Source of the DNA: CAVSCD01 sp963726335
Lineage (GTDB): Bacteria > Acidobacteriota > Aminicenantia > Aminicenantales > UBA8522
NCBI GenBank assembly: GCA_963726335.1
Contig: CAVSCD010000015.1
Location: forward strand, 238,932-302,931
DNA length: 64,000 nt
Reading direction: 5' to 3'
The notes under the pieces are model-generated. The model saw only the letters and a list, made by a program, of their open reading frames with translations, was not told the origin of the DNA and ran no database searches. The position numbers were made by a program, and so were the translations under genes. Below are positions 1-8,598 of the stretch, piece after piece; positions within the stretch are counted from its first letter, which is position 1, and each line of letters starts with the position of its first letter.

Positions 1-40
1 CGAGCGTCAGGAGCACCCGCCAACGGAGGGAGGATTTCAT
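1..40 (-). CDS. secD: SecD protein-export membrane protein, first 13 codons only
   Basis: Directly downstream of yajC on the minus strand an ATG (38-40) opens a frame reading MKSSLRWRVLLTL before the window edge. A basic start running into a hydrophobic stretch is what the first membrane segment of SecD looks like, and tgt-yajC-secD-secF is a widely conserved gene order. SecD would use the proton-motive force to aid SecYEG-dependent export. Only 13 residues are visible, so the call rests on gene order and the N-terminal character. The gap to the yajC stop is 4 bases. Confidence 0.6.
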   Translation of the reverse strand, partial: MKSSLRWRVLLTL

Positions 41-44
41 CGGA

Positions 45-386
45 CTATCTGACTTCCGGTTGCGTTTGCTGCTGCTTGAGGATGACGGCCACGGAGCTCT
101 TGGTGATATCGATCTTGACGTTGGCCGAGACCTTGAGCTCGATCCGGTCCGGCTGAACGCCCATGATCGTCCCGTAGATGCCGCCCGAGGTGATGATCTG
201 GTCGCCCGGCTTGAGCTGCTCGACCATGTTCTGGTGCTTTTTCTGGCGGTTCTTCTGGGGCATCACGATGAGAAGGTAGAAGATCACGAAGACGAGGATG
301 AAGGGGATCAGCGCCGTGACGAAGCTTCCTCCCTGGGGGCGGCCAGGCGCGGCCTGGACCGACATCATAAAAGCTGCGATGGTCAT
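45..386 (-). CDS. yajC: YajC, Sec translocon accessory subunit
   Basis: This 113-residue protein has one N-terminal membrane segment (about residues 24-42, FVTALIPFILVFVIFYLLIV) followed by the YajC signature MPQKNRQKKHQNM and a small beta-rich cytoplasmic domain with GDQIITSGGIYGTI. Length and layout are normal for the family. YajC binds SecDF and SecYEG in the inner membrane. Its ATG overlaps the tgt stop by 4 bases (ATGA), so the two are translationally coupled, and the secD start follows within 4 bases of its stop. Confidence 0.95.
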   Translation of the reverse strand: MTIAAFMMSVQAAPGRPQGGSFVTALIPFILVFVIFYLLIVMPQKNRQKKHQNMVEQLKPGDQIITSGGIYGTIMGVQPDRIELKVSANVKIDITKSSVAVILKQQQTQPEVR

Positions 387-1507
387 GTTATGCCTTCCTC
401 GATGTGTCCGCTGAACTGATTCTTAAATTCGTGGAACGAATTTGAGGCCATAGATTGCCTCATTTTCCGGAAGATGTCAAGATAAAACCAGAGATTGTGG
501 ACGGTGTTGAGGACGGCCGCCGAGATCTCGTCCCTCTCATAAAGATGCCGGAGGTAAGCCCGCGAAAAACGGCGGCAGGTGGGGCAGCCGCAGGCCTCGT
601 CGACCGGCCGGAAATCCCGGGCGTATTTCTGGTTTTTGATCACGATCCGGCCGCGGCTGGTGAAGAGCGTGCCATTACGGGCGTTCCGGGTGGGCAGCAC
701 GCAGTCGAACAGGTCGACGCCCCGCTCGACCGCGGCGACGATGTCCTCGACATACCCCATGCCCATGAGATAGCGGGGCCTGTCCTTGGGGATGAGCGAA
801 TCCGAGCGCTCGAGTGTCTCGAGCAGCTCGGCCTTGGGCTCACCGATCCCCAGGCCGCCCAGCGCGTAACCGTCGAAACCGATCTCGAGCAGCTCTTCGA
901 TGCTCCGGCGGCGCAAGTCCCAATGAACGCTCCCCTGGCTGATGCCCCACAGATGCTGCGCGGTCTCTGTCTCGACGAACCTGTCCTTGGCCCGGCGCGC
1001 CCATAGGGTCGTCTTCCGGACGGCCTCTTCCGCCTTCTCGCGGGTCGACGGGTAGGGAGCGAAGTAATCGAGCGCCATCATGATATCCGTGCCCAGGGCC
1101 CGCTGGATATCGACGACGTCTTCCGGGCGGAGGAAGATCTTCGTCCCGTCAAGATGCGACGAGAACCTCACGCCGTCGTCGGTGACCTTGACGAGAGGGG
1201 AGAGGCTGTAGATCTGGAAGCCCCCGCTGTCGGAGAGGATGGGGTGGTCCCACGCTATGAACTTGTGCACTCCGCCGGCCGCGACGACGGTCTCGAGGCC
1301 CGGCCTTAAATATATATGGTAGGCGTTGATGAGGATGAGCTGGGCGCCGAGAGCTTCGACCTGGTCGTGGAGGAGGGCCTTGACCGTGCCCTGGCTCGCC
1401 ACCGGGGCGAAGGCGGGCGTCTCGATCGGGCCGTGGGGCGTCAGGATCCGGCCCGCCCTGGCCGACGAGCGGGGGTCGGCGGCGGTGACCTCGAACCCTT
1501 TGATCAT
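383..1507 (-). CDS. tgt: Queuine tRNA-ribosyltransferase (tRNA-guanine transglycosylase)
   Basis: At 374 residues this is a full-length bacterial TGT. It exchanges guanine-34 for preQ1 in tRNAs with GUN anticodons, on the queuosine pathway. Visible motifs are the base-binding Asp in ILSDSGGFQIYSL (about residue 93), the nucleophilic Asp in FDCVLPTRNARNGTLF (about 268), and the zinc site CGCPTCRRFSRAYLRHL near the C-terminus (three Cys and a His). It overlaps the GTPase gene upstream by 4 bases and yajC downstream by 4 bases. A second queuosine enzyme, QueH, lies at 23.4-24.0 kb. Confidence 0.97.
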   Translation of the reverse strand: MIKGFEVTAADPRSSARAGRILTPHGPIETPAFAPVASQGTVKALLHDQVEALGAQLILINAYHIYLRPGLETVVAAGGVHKFIAWDHPILSDSGGFQIYSLSPLVKVTDDGVRFSSHLDGTKIFLRPEDVVDIQRALGTDIMMALDYFAPYPSTREKAEEAVRKTTLWARRAKDRFVETETAQHLWGISQGSVHWDLRRRSIEELLEIGFDGYALGGLGIGEPKAELLETLERSDSLIPKDRPRYLMGMGYVEDIVAAVERGVDLFDCVLPTRNARNGTLFTSRGRIVIKNQKYARDFRPVDEACGCPTCRRFSRAYLRHLYERDEISAAVLNTVHNLWFYLDIFRKMRQSMASNSFHEFKNQFSGHIEEGIT

Positions 1508-2577
1508 GAGCTGAACCGGAAGTAGACGACGTCGCCGTCTTCGATGGGGTAGTCTCTTCCCTCGAGCCGGATGCCGCCCTTGTCCTTGGCCGCCTGGAGC
1601 GAGCCGAACTCGAGGAGCTTTTGCCAGGAAATGACCTCGGCCCGGATGAAGCCTTTTTCGATGTCCGAATGGACGGCGCCGGCGGCCTGGCCGGCGGCGG
1701 AGCCCCGGGGGATCATCCAGGCGCGAACTTCGTCCTTGCCGACGGTGAAAAAGGAGATGACACCGAGGAGGCGCGGCAGGGCGCGGAAAAAGCGCCCGGC
1801 GCTCAGCTCGTGAAGGCCGAACTCGGCCAGGAAGACCTTCTTTTCTTCGTCATCGAGCTCGGCGATCTCGGACTCGACCTTGCCGCAGAACCCGGTGACA
1901 GCCGTTCCCGCGGCCGGCGGGCCGAAGCGCTCTTCGGGGCCCTCGAGGCAGGGGATGTCGGCTTCGTCGCAGTTTACGGCGTGAATCAACGGTTTCTGGC
2001 TGAGGAAGGTGAAGCTCCGGACGAGCTTCTCCTCGGCGGGGGAGAAGGCCAGTTCGCGGATGGCGCGGCCCGACTCGAGCCCGGCGCGGAACCTGAGGAG
2101 GAGCTCCTTTTCCTTTTCGCCCTCGGGGTCCTTGGCCTTCATCAGGTCTTTCTCCAAACGTTCGAGCCGCGCCGCCACCTGGATGAGGTCGGTGAGGGCG
2201 AGCTCTTCTTCCATATATTTGATATCGTCCTGCGGCCGGATTATTCCCCGGGGATGGGGGATGTTCGGGTCGACGAACCCGCGGACGACGTGGATGAGGG
2301 CGTCGGCTTTGCGGAGCGCGCTCAGGTAGACGCTGTTCTTGACTTCGCCGTAAGAGACCCCGGCGAGGTCGACCAGTTCGAAGGATACGGGGATCTTCTT
2401 TTTATCGGGATAAAGGCAGGCGATCGAATCCAGCCGGTCGTCGGCGGGGTGGCAGGTCCGCTGGTTGGCTTCCCGTTTGCCGTCCTCGTAGGCCTTGACC
2501 TCGCAGTGGGCGCCCGTGAGGAGGTTGAAGAGGGTCGTCTTGCCCGTTTTGGGGTAGCCGAACAGGGTCAGGTTCAC
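1504..2577 (-). CDS. YchF/OLA1-like P-loop NTPase with TGS domain
   Basis: This 357-residue protein has an N-terminal Obg-type G domain: Walker A GYPKTGKTT (residues 7-15) and a DxxG motif DLAGVSYG. The G4-position motif is NCDE, matching the NxxE form that gives YchF/OLA1 proteins a preference for ATP over GTP. The C-terminus is a TGS-like domain with IRLEGRDYPIEDGDVVYFRF, very like the YchF C-terminus. The N-terminal half diverges from canonical YchF, so it may be a paralogue. YchF proteins associate with ribosomes and stress control; a specific role here cannot be read. It is the first gene of the tgt-yajC-secD run. Confidence 0.85.
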   Translation of the reverse strand: MNLTLFGYPKTGKTTLFNLLTGAHCEVKAYEDGKREANQRTCHPADDRLDSIACLYPDKKKIPVSFELVDLAGVSYGEVKNSVYLSALRKADALIHVVRGFVDPNIPHPRGIIRPQDDIKYMEEELALTDLIQVAARLERLEKDLMKAKDPEGEKEKELLLRFRAGLESGRAIRELAFSPAEEKLVRSFTFLSQKPLIHAVNCDEADIPCLEGPEERFGPPAAGTAVTGFCGKVESEIAELDDEEKKVFLAEFGLHELSAGRFFRALPRLLGVISFFTVGKDEVRAWMIPRGSAAGQAAGAVHSDIEKGFIRAEVISWQKLLEFGSLQAAKDKGGIRLEGRDYPIEDGDVVYFRFSS

Positions 2578-2640
2578 GGTTTAAGTAAACCTATATTAGC
2601 GAAATATGTCAATCAGCCATCGACCCGGATAAGCACCTCC

Positions 2641-2911
2641 TTTCGTGTGAAGACGCAGTTCATCAAAGGGGTCCTGTCATGGCGCGTCCCTGTGCGTCCT
2701 CGCGCCTGCCGATATGAGCTCGAATTGTCTTTGGTATCACCCCTTGGTCCCCCGGTGAGCTGATAGTCAGAAGCTTTTTAGGATATTTCGCAGAATAGCG
2801 GCTCCGAGTCACTCCTCCGCTATTCTGATGGTCGCTCCGAAGACTGCGCTTCCCGCCGGTCCCCGTCGCTCCGGGCGCGCAGGGACTGGCGCCATGCCAC
2901 CCCGCCATGCC
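2641..2911. repeat. Intergenic element, copy 1 (two conserved blocks with inverted arms)
   Basis: Block A (2641-2707) and block B (2858-2911) match blocks at 5540-5606 and 5647-5699 almost base for base. The reverse complement of A contains GCACAGGGACGCGCCATGACA, and B contains GCGCAGGGACTGGCGCCATG followed by CCA, so the two blocks are imperfect inverted repeats of about 20 bp and could pair. The interior is about 150 bases here and 40 in copy 2. I see no conserved reading frame, so it looks like a non-coding repeat. It fills most of the 2578-3029 gap; the rest holds only the candidate lepB promoter. Confidence 0.7.
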
Positions 2912-2998
2912 TTCCTAGGGGCATGCAAGACCAGATTCTTTCCAGACTGGGCCGATGGGCGCATCTCCGTCCTCCTCCGGGCGGGTCGCGATGACCAC

Positions 2999-3027
2999 TT
3001 GCGGGGCGGGGGACATTCCGTTATATT
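2999..3027 (+). promoter_or_regulatory. Candidate sigma70-type promoter of lepB
   Basis: TTGCGG (2999-3004) and TATATT (3022-3027) are separated by 17 bases. Transcription would begin near 3034. That excludes the upstream ATG at 3030 as start of lepB and supports the ATG at 3045. Confidence 0.45.
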
Positions 3028-3044
3028 AAATGGCCATCAGGTGT

Positions 3045-3749
3045 GACATGACCAAAGACGCCAGACCACGCGACAAAAGCGTTTTTCGAGAGTACTTCGA
3101 GCTGATCGCCGAGACGGCGGTGTTCGTCTTCTTTGTGATGACGTTCGTCGTCCAGGCCTTCCAGATCCCCACGGGCTCGATGGAGCCGACCCTGCTCGTG
3201 GGGGATTTCCTGCTGGTCAATAAGCTTGTCTATTCGCCGCGGGTCATCCCCGTCGAAAACGTCATCCTGCCCCGGCGCGACATCCGCCGCCAGGACATCG
3301 TCGTCTTCAAATACCCCAAAGAGCTGAACAAGGACTTCGTCAAGCGGGTGATCGGCCTCGAGGGTGAGAAGATCGAGATCAAGGATAAGCAGGTCTACGT
3401 CAACGACCAGATGATCGGCGAGAGCTACAAGGTTCATAACGACACCCAGGTCTTCACCAAGAACGGTTTCTACCGTTACGACGACACCATCCGGGACAAT
3501 TTCGGGCCCGTCACGGTGCCGACGGGGCACTGCTTCGTCATGGGCGACAACCGCGACAACAGCATGGACAGCCGGTACTGGAGCTTCCTGCCCCTGGACA
3601 ACATCAAGGGGAGACCGTGGGTCATCTATTTTTCCTACCGTGCCGAGCGCGACGCCTACATGAAGAACGGCCTGGGGGACAAGTTGAAGAAGGTGGTCAG
3701 CTTCCTCCCCAAGGCGCGCTGGCGGCGGATGTTCCGGACGATCCACTGA
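3045..3749 (+). CDS. lepB: Signal peptidase I
   Basis: This membrane-bound serine protease removes signal peptides from exported proteins. The protein (234 residues from this start) has one N-terminal membrane segment (about 22-38), the catalytic Ser in IPTGSMEPTLL (about 44), the catalytic Lys in DFVKRVIGLEG (about 99), and the box GHCFVMGDNRDNSMDSRYW. An in-frame ATG lies 15 bases upstream at 3030, but the candidate promoter would place the transcript start downstream of it. The gene stands alone between copy 1 of the intergenic element and the convergent phosphodiesterase-like gene. Confidence 0.95.
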   Translation, partial: DMTKDARPRDKSVFREYFELIAETAVFVFFVMTFVVQAFQIPTGSMEPTLLVGDFLLVNKLVYSPRVIPVENVILPRRDIRRQDIVVFKYPKELNKDFVKRVIGLEGEKIEIKDKQVYVNDQMIGESYKVHNDTQVFTKNGFYRYDDTIRDNFGPVTVPTGHCFVMGDNRDNSMDSRYWSFLPLDNIKGRPWVIYFSYRAERDAYMKNGLGDKLKKVVSFLPKARWRRMFRTIH

Positions 3750-3824
3750 GCCGGGGCTCTCCCGCTCCCCCTCTAACACCCGGACTTCGGCGTCCCGGGG
3801 GATAGTCCCGCGCGCGTTCCCCAT

Positions 3825-5474
3825 TCACTGGGGAAGTTGGATCCGGAAATCTTCGTAGGACGAAATGTAGATGATCGGGTTCTCCCGGACGAACTCGTCG
3901 GTAAAAAACGAGCTGGCCGAAACGCCGTCCATGTCCCGCCCGACCGGCAGCCCAAGGTAGTAAAGCAGCGTGGGCGCGATGTCGACGAGGCGGACACCAC
4001 CCGTCTTCTGTCCGCGGCGGACGGCTTGCCCGTAGAAAAAGATCATGCCTTCGGGCGCCATCTCATGATAAGCCGACACCCGCGGGTCGCCGAGGAGCCT
4101 CTCGACGAACCTCTTCCAGACCGGCAGGGGAGCGATGCCGTGGGGCGAGAAGACGACCAGTAGCTCCTCCTCCTTCAGCGCGGTCAAGTACTTGCCGATG
4201 AGCGCGTCGTAGAATTCGTAATATTTCTCGATCACCGGTCCGTAGAGGTTGATGTCGCCCTGGTCGATCGTCCCGAACTGTTGGGGAAAGCTGAATTTAT
4301 AGAAGTACGTCTCCACCAGGTTGAGGCCGTCGAGCAGAAAATACAGGACCTCCGGCTGGGCCTCGCTTTTCTCCCGGGCGACGGTCTCCTCCCGGGCACA
4401 GTCCTTGAAGAAGGCGCTCTTGGCCAGCCCGAAATGCTCGTCCCGGAGAAGGGCGGGGTCGTCGAAGGTGTCGTCGAGGAGCTTCGCGCAGGCGGATCCC
4501 GGGCCCGGGGCGGCGGGTTCGCCGCCGCTGTCCTTTTTTAGGAAGCTGATCCGGTTCCCGGCCAGGATATCCCAGACATCCGTGACCGCCTGGGCCGATT
4601 CATTCGGCAGGATCTCGAGCAGGCCGAGGCGCGTCAGCTGCCGGAACAAGATGAAGCGGGGCGCGATCTCCACGGTCTCGCGCATCTTCATGAACCGGAA
4701 CCGGACGTCCGAGAAACGTTGGTGCTTGGCCGGCAGCTTCCCGGTTTCAAAGGACGCTTCCAGGGCCGAGCGCTCGCTGGGCGAAAACCCGGTCAACACG
4801 GCCGAGCCTCCGTTCTCCTGGAGCCAAGCGAAATTGGGGAGCCTGCCTTTGGCGATCAGCGAGGTCAGAATATCGCCCGTCACTCCCTCGAGGGCGATGA
4901 CGGTCGCCTTCTTGTCCGCTGTCCTGCCCTGGAGAGGCTGCTTGCCGGCCGCGGTCCGCGCCCGCGGATAACGCCATCTTTGGGCGAAACCCAGGGCCAG
5001 CCCGATGAGCATCACCGCCAGGAAGGCCCGGTAGACCAGGCGCCGGCGGGGGTAGCGCCTGATGCTGAAGTAGACCGCCAGCCCGGCCAACCCGAGAAGC
5101 AAGAGCTCGATCATCTGGGCCCGGATGGAGGCGCCCACCGTCGCGTCGAAAAATGAAAAATAATGACGATAATTCACCTGGAGCAGGACGACGAAGGCCA
5201 GCGTCAGCAGGGAAAAGCTGAGGAGAAGAAAGGACGGATAGAACCACTGGAGGCGGGCCGTCCGGCTGGCGAAGAATTGGACGAGCAGGAAAACGAGGAC
5301 CGACAGCAGGCAAACCGCGAGGCCGTAGGTCAGGGCGAGCCGGACCGTCAAGCCGGCGAGGAAACCCGGCGTGACTTCGAGGTTGACGTTCAGGTCGGCG
5401 ATCAGGAGCGCCAGGAGGGCGGAAGAAAAGAGGCCCGCCAGGAACGAGTTGAGCAGGATCTTGAAGAGCTTCAT
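3825..5474 (-). CDS. Polytopic membrane protein with alkaline-phosphatase/phosphodiesterase-fold domain
   Basis: The N-terminal 180 residues hold about five hydrophobic segments. The rest resembles the type I phosphodiesterase/sulfatase superfamily: TVIALEGVTGDILTSLIAKG, then a nucleophile-loop-like GFSPSERSALEASFETGK followed by LPAKH, and late segments LYFLLDGLNLVETYFYKF and LLVVFSPHGIAPLP. The usual metal ligands at these last two positions (Asp...His, then DHG) are replaced or shifted, so metal binding may be altered or lost. The ATG at 5474 is preferred over a TTG nine codons upstream; TTGACC-N17-TAATTC just upstream (5483-5511) would give a very short leader. The substrate is unknown. 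Confidence 0.6.
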   Translation of the reverse strand: MKLFKILLNSFLAGLFSSALLALLIADLNVNLEVTPGFLAGLTVRLALTYGLAVCLLSVLVFLLVQFFASRTARLQWFYPSFLLLSFSLLTLAFVVLLQVNYRHYFSFFDATVGASIRAQMIELLLLGLAGLAVYFSIRRYPRRRLVYRAFLAVMLIGLALGFAQRWRYPRARTAAGKQPLQGRTADKKATVIALEGVTGDILTSLIAKGRLPNFAWLQENGGSAVLTGFSPSERSALEASFETGKLPAKHQRFSDVRFRFMKMRETVEIAPRFILFRQLTRLGLLEILPNESAQAVTDVWDILAGNRISFLKKDSGGEPAAPGPGSACAKLLDDTFDDPALLRDEHFGLAKSAFFKDCAREETVAREKSEAQPEVLYFLLDGLNLVETYFYKFSFPQQFGTIDQGDINLYGPVIEKYYEFYDALIGKYLTALKEEELLVVFSPHGIAPLPVWKRFVERLLGDPRVSAYHEMAPEGMIFFYGQAVRRGQKTGGVRLVDIAPTLLYYLGLPVGRDMDGVSASSFFTDEFVRENPIIYISSYEDFRIQLPQ

Positions 5475-5539
5475 CCGGCCTAGAATTAACACACAACCCA
5501 AATGCGGTCAATCGGAGCGAGCCTGCGGTCCGCATCACT

Positions 5540-5700
5540 TTTCGCGTGCTGACGTTGTTCCTCAAAGGGGTCCTGTCATGGCGCATCCCTGTGCGTCCTC
5601 GCGCCTCACCCGTCAACGATATGTTCGCGCCCTCCAAGGGGAGAGGGGTCCCCGTCGCTCCGGGCGCGCAGGGATTGGCGCCATGCCACCCCCCATGCCT
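5540..5700. repeat. Intergenic element, copy 2
   Basis: This is the second copy of the element at 2641-2911. Block A (5540-5606) differs from copy 1 at only a few of 66 positions, and block B (5647-5699) differs by a couple of changes and one gap, but the interior is only about 40 bases. Both copies have the same orientation. It fills the centre of the 5502-5837 gap; no other feature is visible there. Confidence 0.7.
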
Positions 5701-5837
5701 CCTCAGGATTGCACGAAACGAAATGTTCCCGAACCTGCGCCACCCACCGTGTGCCTTCGCGCGCTTGAGTTGATATAAGGAAAAGGGGGCGCTTCGGATT
5801 GACCAAAAGGGAGCAGAGGCTATAAGATGGGCCGGAA

Positions 5838-8009
5838 ATGGACAGTTTCGAAGGGACGGTCGATCAGGTCGTCTATTATAACCCGGAGAACGGCTACACG
5901 GTTTGCCGCTTGGCCCTTGAAGACGGCCGGACGGTGACCGCCATCGGCACGTTCCCGCCGCTCGCCGCGGGAGAAGTGATGCGCGTCAGCGGCCGCTACG
6001 AGGAGAATCCCCGGTTCGGCCGGCAGTTCCGCGTCGAAACCTACACGCCGGTCCTGCCGTCCTCCGTCAAGGGCATCGAGAAATTCCTGTCCTCCGGCCT
6101 GGTTAAGGGCATCGGGCCCGTGCTGGCCGCGCGCATCGTCAAGGCCTTCGGCGAGCGGACGATCGACATCATCTCCGGCAGCCCCGACAAGATCCGCGCC
6201 GTCGACGGCGTCGGGGACGTCAAGCTCGCCGAGATCAAGAAATCCTGGGCGGAGAACCAGCACATCCGCGACCTGATCATCTTTCTCCAGGAACACGGCG
6301 TTTCGACCTCGATCGCGACCCGCGTCTATCGCCAGTACGGCGAGAGGTCGTTCGCCGTCCTCAAGCGCAACCCCTACCAGCTCTGCCTCGATATCTGGGG
6401 GATCGGGTTCAAGACGGCCGACCAGATCGCGCTCAAGCTGGGGGTCGACCCGGCCTCGCCCGAGCGCGTCAAGGCGTTCCTCCTCTACCTTCTCGAGAAG
6501 GACTCCGAGCAGGGTCACGTCTTTTCCTACCAGGAAGACCTCGGTGCCAACTGCGTGAAGGAGCTGGGCGTCGGCGCCGAAAGCGCCGGGGACGCCGTGG
6601 CGGCGCTTGTCCGCGACCGCCGCGTGATCGTCGAGACCGCCGCCGGCCGCCAGGCCGTCTATCTGCCGCACCTTTATGAGGCGCAGGAGGGAGTGGCGCG
6701 GGCGCTCCTCAGGCTCGGAGCGGAACCGACGGCGCCGCCGCCGGCCGAAATCGGGAAGACGATCGCCGCCGTGGAGAAAGACCTCGGCCTCGAGTTCTCC
6801 CCTCGCCAGAAGGAGGCCGTCCGCGAGTGCTTCGAGAGGAACATCCTGGTCATCACGGGCGGCCCGGGCACCGGCAAGACGACGATCATCCGCGCCGTGG
6901 CCGCCGTTTTCGACAGCTGGGGCCAGAAAGTCCTGCTGGCCGCGCCGACGGGCCGGGCCGCCAAGCGGCTGGCCGAGGCGACCCGCAAAGAGGCGAAGAC
7001 GCTCCACCGGACGCTCGAGTTCAACCCCAAGCAGGGCACGTTCAAGAGGGATGAGAAACACCCGCTCAAGGCCGACGCCCTCGTCGTCGACGAATTTTCC
7101 ATGGTCGATCTCCCGCTGATGCATTCGCTCGTCAAGGCGCTGCCCACCGGAATGAGGCTGGTCCTTGTCGGCGACAAGGACCAGCTCCCGCCCGTGGGTC
7201 CGGGGAACCTCCTCCACGACATCATCGAGTCGAGCCGCATCGGCGTCGTTCGCCTGGACGAGATTTTCCGGCAGGAAAGCGACAGCCTGATCGTCCAGAA
7301 CGCCCACCGCATCAACCAGGGGCTGGGCCTCATCTACCCGCCCCGCGAGGAAAAAGAAGCGGATTTTTATTTTCTCCACCACGAGGACGAGGAGAAGGCC
7401 TTCAAGACGATCATGAGCCTGTGCTGCTTCAACATCCCCCAGAAGCTCGGCGTGCCGCCGCTTTCGCCCCAGATCCAGGTGATCAGCCCCATGTACCGCG
7501 GGAAATGCGGCGTCGACAGCCTCAACACCGAGCTCCAGGCCCGGCTCAACCCGGGCCAGCAGGGGATCAGGGTCGGCAACCGCGAGTTCCGCGAGCGCGA
7601 CAAGGTGATGCAGGTCCGGAACGACTACGACAAGGATATCTTCAACGGCGACATCGGCCGGATCGTCGGCGTCGACAGGCAGGGGTTCCGTCTGCTCGTC
7701 GATTTCGACGGCCGGGAGATCCCGTTCGAAAAAGACGACCTGAACGATATCACCCACGCTTACGCCATCTCGGTCCACAAGTCCCAGGGCAGCGAATATC
7801 AGGCCGTGGTCATGCCGCTTCTTATCGGGCACTACATCATGCTCCAGCGGAACCTCTTTTATACGGCGCTGACCCGCGCGAAAAAGCTGAGCGTGGTCGT
7901 CGGCTCCTACAAGGCGCTCTACATTGCCATCAAGAACGACAAGCCCGTCAAGCGAAACGGGCTGCTGAGGGAAAGGCTGGCCGCCGGCGAGCTGCCTTTC
8001 TTGACCTAA
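5838..8009 (+). CDS. recD2: RecD2-type DNA helicase
   Basis: This 723-residue protein belongs to the RecD/TraA family and is of the RecD2 form, found in bacteria using it outside a RecBC complex. The N-terminal third has an OB-like start (MDSFEGTVDQVVYYNPENGY) and helix-hairpin-helix repeats (GIEKFLSSGLVKGIGPVLAARI). The helicase core has Walker A GGPGTGKTT (about residue 340), motif Ia LLAAPTGRAAKRL, Walker B-like ALVVDEFSMVD, GDKDQLPPVGPGN, and the C-terminal THAYAISVHKSQGSEY and YTALTRAKK. It is expected to unwind 5'-tailed duplex DNA during repair. The frame antisense to it is also long and open but has no recognisable domain. Confidence 0.95.
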   Translation: MDSFEGTVDQVVYYNPENGYTVCRLALEDGRTVTAIGTFPPLAAGEVMRVSGRYEENPRFGRQFRVETYTPVLPSSVKGIEKFLSSGLVKGIGPVLAARIVKAFGERTIDIISGSPDKIRAVDGVGDVKLAEIKKSWAENQHIRDLIIFLQEHGVSTSIATRVYRQYGERSFAVLKRNPYQLCLDIWGIGFKTADQIALKLGVDPASPERVKAFLLYLLEKDSEQGHVFSYQEDLGANCVKELGVGAESAGDAVAALVRDRRVIVETAAGRQAVYLPHLYEAQEGVARALLRLGAEPTAPPPAEIGKTIAAVEKDLGLEFSPRQKEAVRECFERNILVITGGPGTGKTTIIRAVAAVFDSWGQKVLLAAPTGRAAKRLAEATRKEAKTLHRTLEFNPKQGTFKRDEKHPLKADALVVDEFSMVDLPLMHSLVKALPTGMRLVLVGDKDQLPPVGPGNLLHDIIESSRIGVVRLDEIFRQESDSLIVQNAHRINQGLGLIYPPREEKEADFYFLHHEDEEKAFKTIMSLCCFNIPQKLGVPPLSPQIQVISPMYRGKCGVDSLNTELQARLNPGQQGIRVGNREFRERDKVMQVRNDYDKDIFNGDIGRIVGVDRQGFRLLVDFDGREIPFEKDDLNDITHAYAISVHKSQGSEYQAVVMPLLIGHYIMLQRNLFYTALTRAKKLSVVVGSYKALYIAIKNDKPVKRNGLLRERLAAGELPFLT

Positions 8010-8059
8010 GGATTCCCGCGTCCGCCGGCGACGGCTCAGTTTCTCCGGGTGTCCCAAGG

Positions 8060-8089
8060 TTGACGCGGCCGGATTCTTTCTCATATGAT
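8060..8089 (+). promoter_or_regulatory. Candidate promoter of the SH3b-M48-cyclase gene run
   Basis: TTGACG (8060-8065) and TATGAT (8084-8089) are separated by 18 bases. They lie just upstream of the SH3b gene, whose start at 8110 is preceded by a GGAGG (8100-8104). Confidence 0.45.
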
Positions 8090-8109
8090 GGCCCTCGGCG
8101 GAGGTTAAG

Positions 8110-8598
8110 ATGAAACGAAGAATACCCTTGATAACGGCTCTCGGCCTGCTGGCGCTCTTCGTGACGCTCGTGCTGGCCGAGACCCTGGTCGTCAAAGTCC
8201 AGAGCACGAACCTCAGGAAGACGCCGAAATTCTACGGCCCCGTCGTCCAGGCCCTCAAGTCCGGCGACAAGGTTGAGAAGGTGACGAGCCAGCCGGACGG
8301 CTGGATCCAAGTCAAAACCGCGGGCGGCGCGGTGGGCTGGATCCACTCGAGCGCCGTCACCGTCCAGAAATTCAGCCTGACGGCCATGGACTCGGGCCTG
8401 AAAACCCAGGCCTCGGCGAGCGAAGTGGCGCTGGCCGGCAAAGGCTTCAATAAGCAGGTCGAAGAGAGCTTCCGCGCCAAGAACAAGGAAGCGAACTTCG
8501 CCGAGGTCGACAGGATGCAGCAGCTCACGGTGACCTCGGCCGCCCTCGAGCAGTTCATGAAACAGGGGCAGCTCGGCGATTGGCGAGGTCGGAAATGA
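8110..8598 (+). CDS. Exported bacterial SH3-domain (SH3b) protein
   Basis: The 162-residue protein starts with a signal sequence (MKRRIPLITALGLLALF onwards, cleavage plausible after VLAE or nearby). A single SH3b domain follows, with the usual turns: VVKVQSTNLRKTPKFYGPVV, LKSGDKVEKV, GWIQVK and GGAVGWIHSSAV. SH3b domains outside the cytoplasm usually bind cell-wall peptides. The last 70 residues are a charged tail without a recognised domain. Its TGA overlaps the M48 start (ATGA at 8595), so the two are coupled and probably act together in the envelope. Confidence 0.8.
   Translation: MKRRIPLITALGLLALFVTLVLAETLVVKVQSTNLRKTPKFYGPVVQALKSGDKVEKVTSQPDGWIQVKTAGGAVGWIHSSAVTVQKFSLTAMDSGLKTQASASEVALAGKGFNKQVEESFRAKNKEANFAEVDRMQQLTVTSAALEQFMKQGQLGDWRGRK

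Noticed and set aside
2663..2908. A minus-strand protein of 81 residues in intergenic element copy 1
   Set aside because: Copy 2 does not preserve the frame although its bases are nearly identical in both blocks, so the element is not coding.
5820..8207. Very long open frame antisense to recD2
   Set aside because: It is Asp/Val/Arg-rich, shows no domain or signal, and mirrors the codon bias of recD2. Similar long antisense frames occur opposite hypF, the aldehyde dehydrogenase and the CapD fusion.
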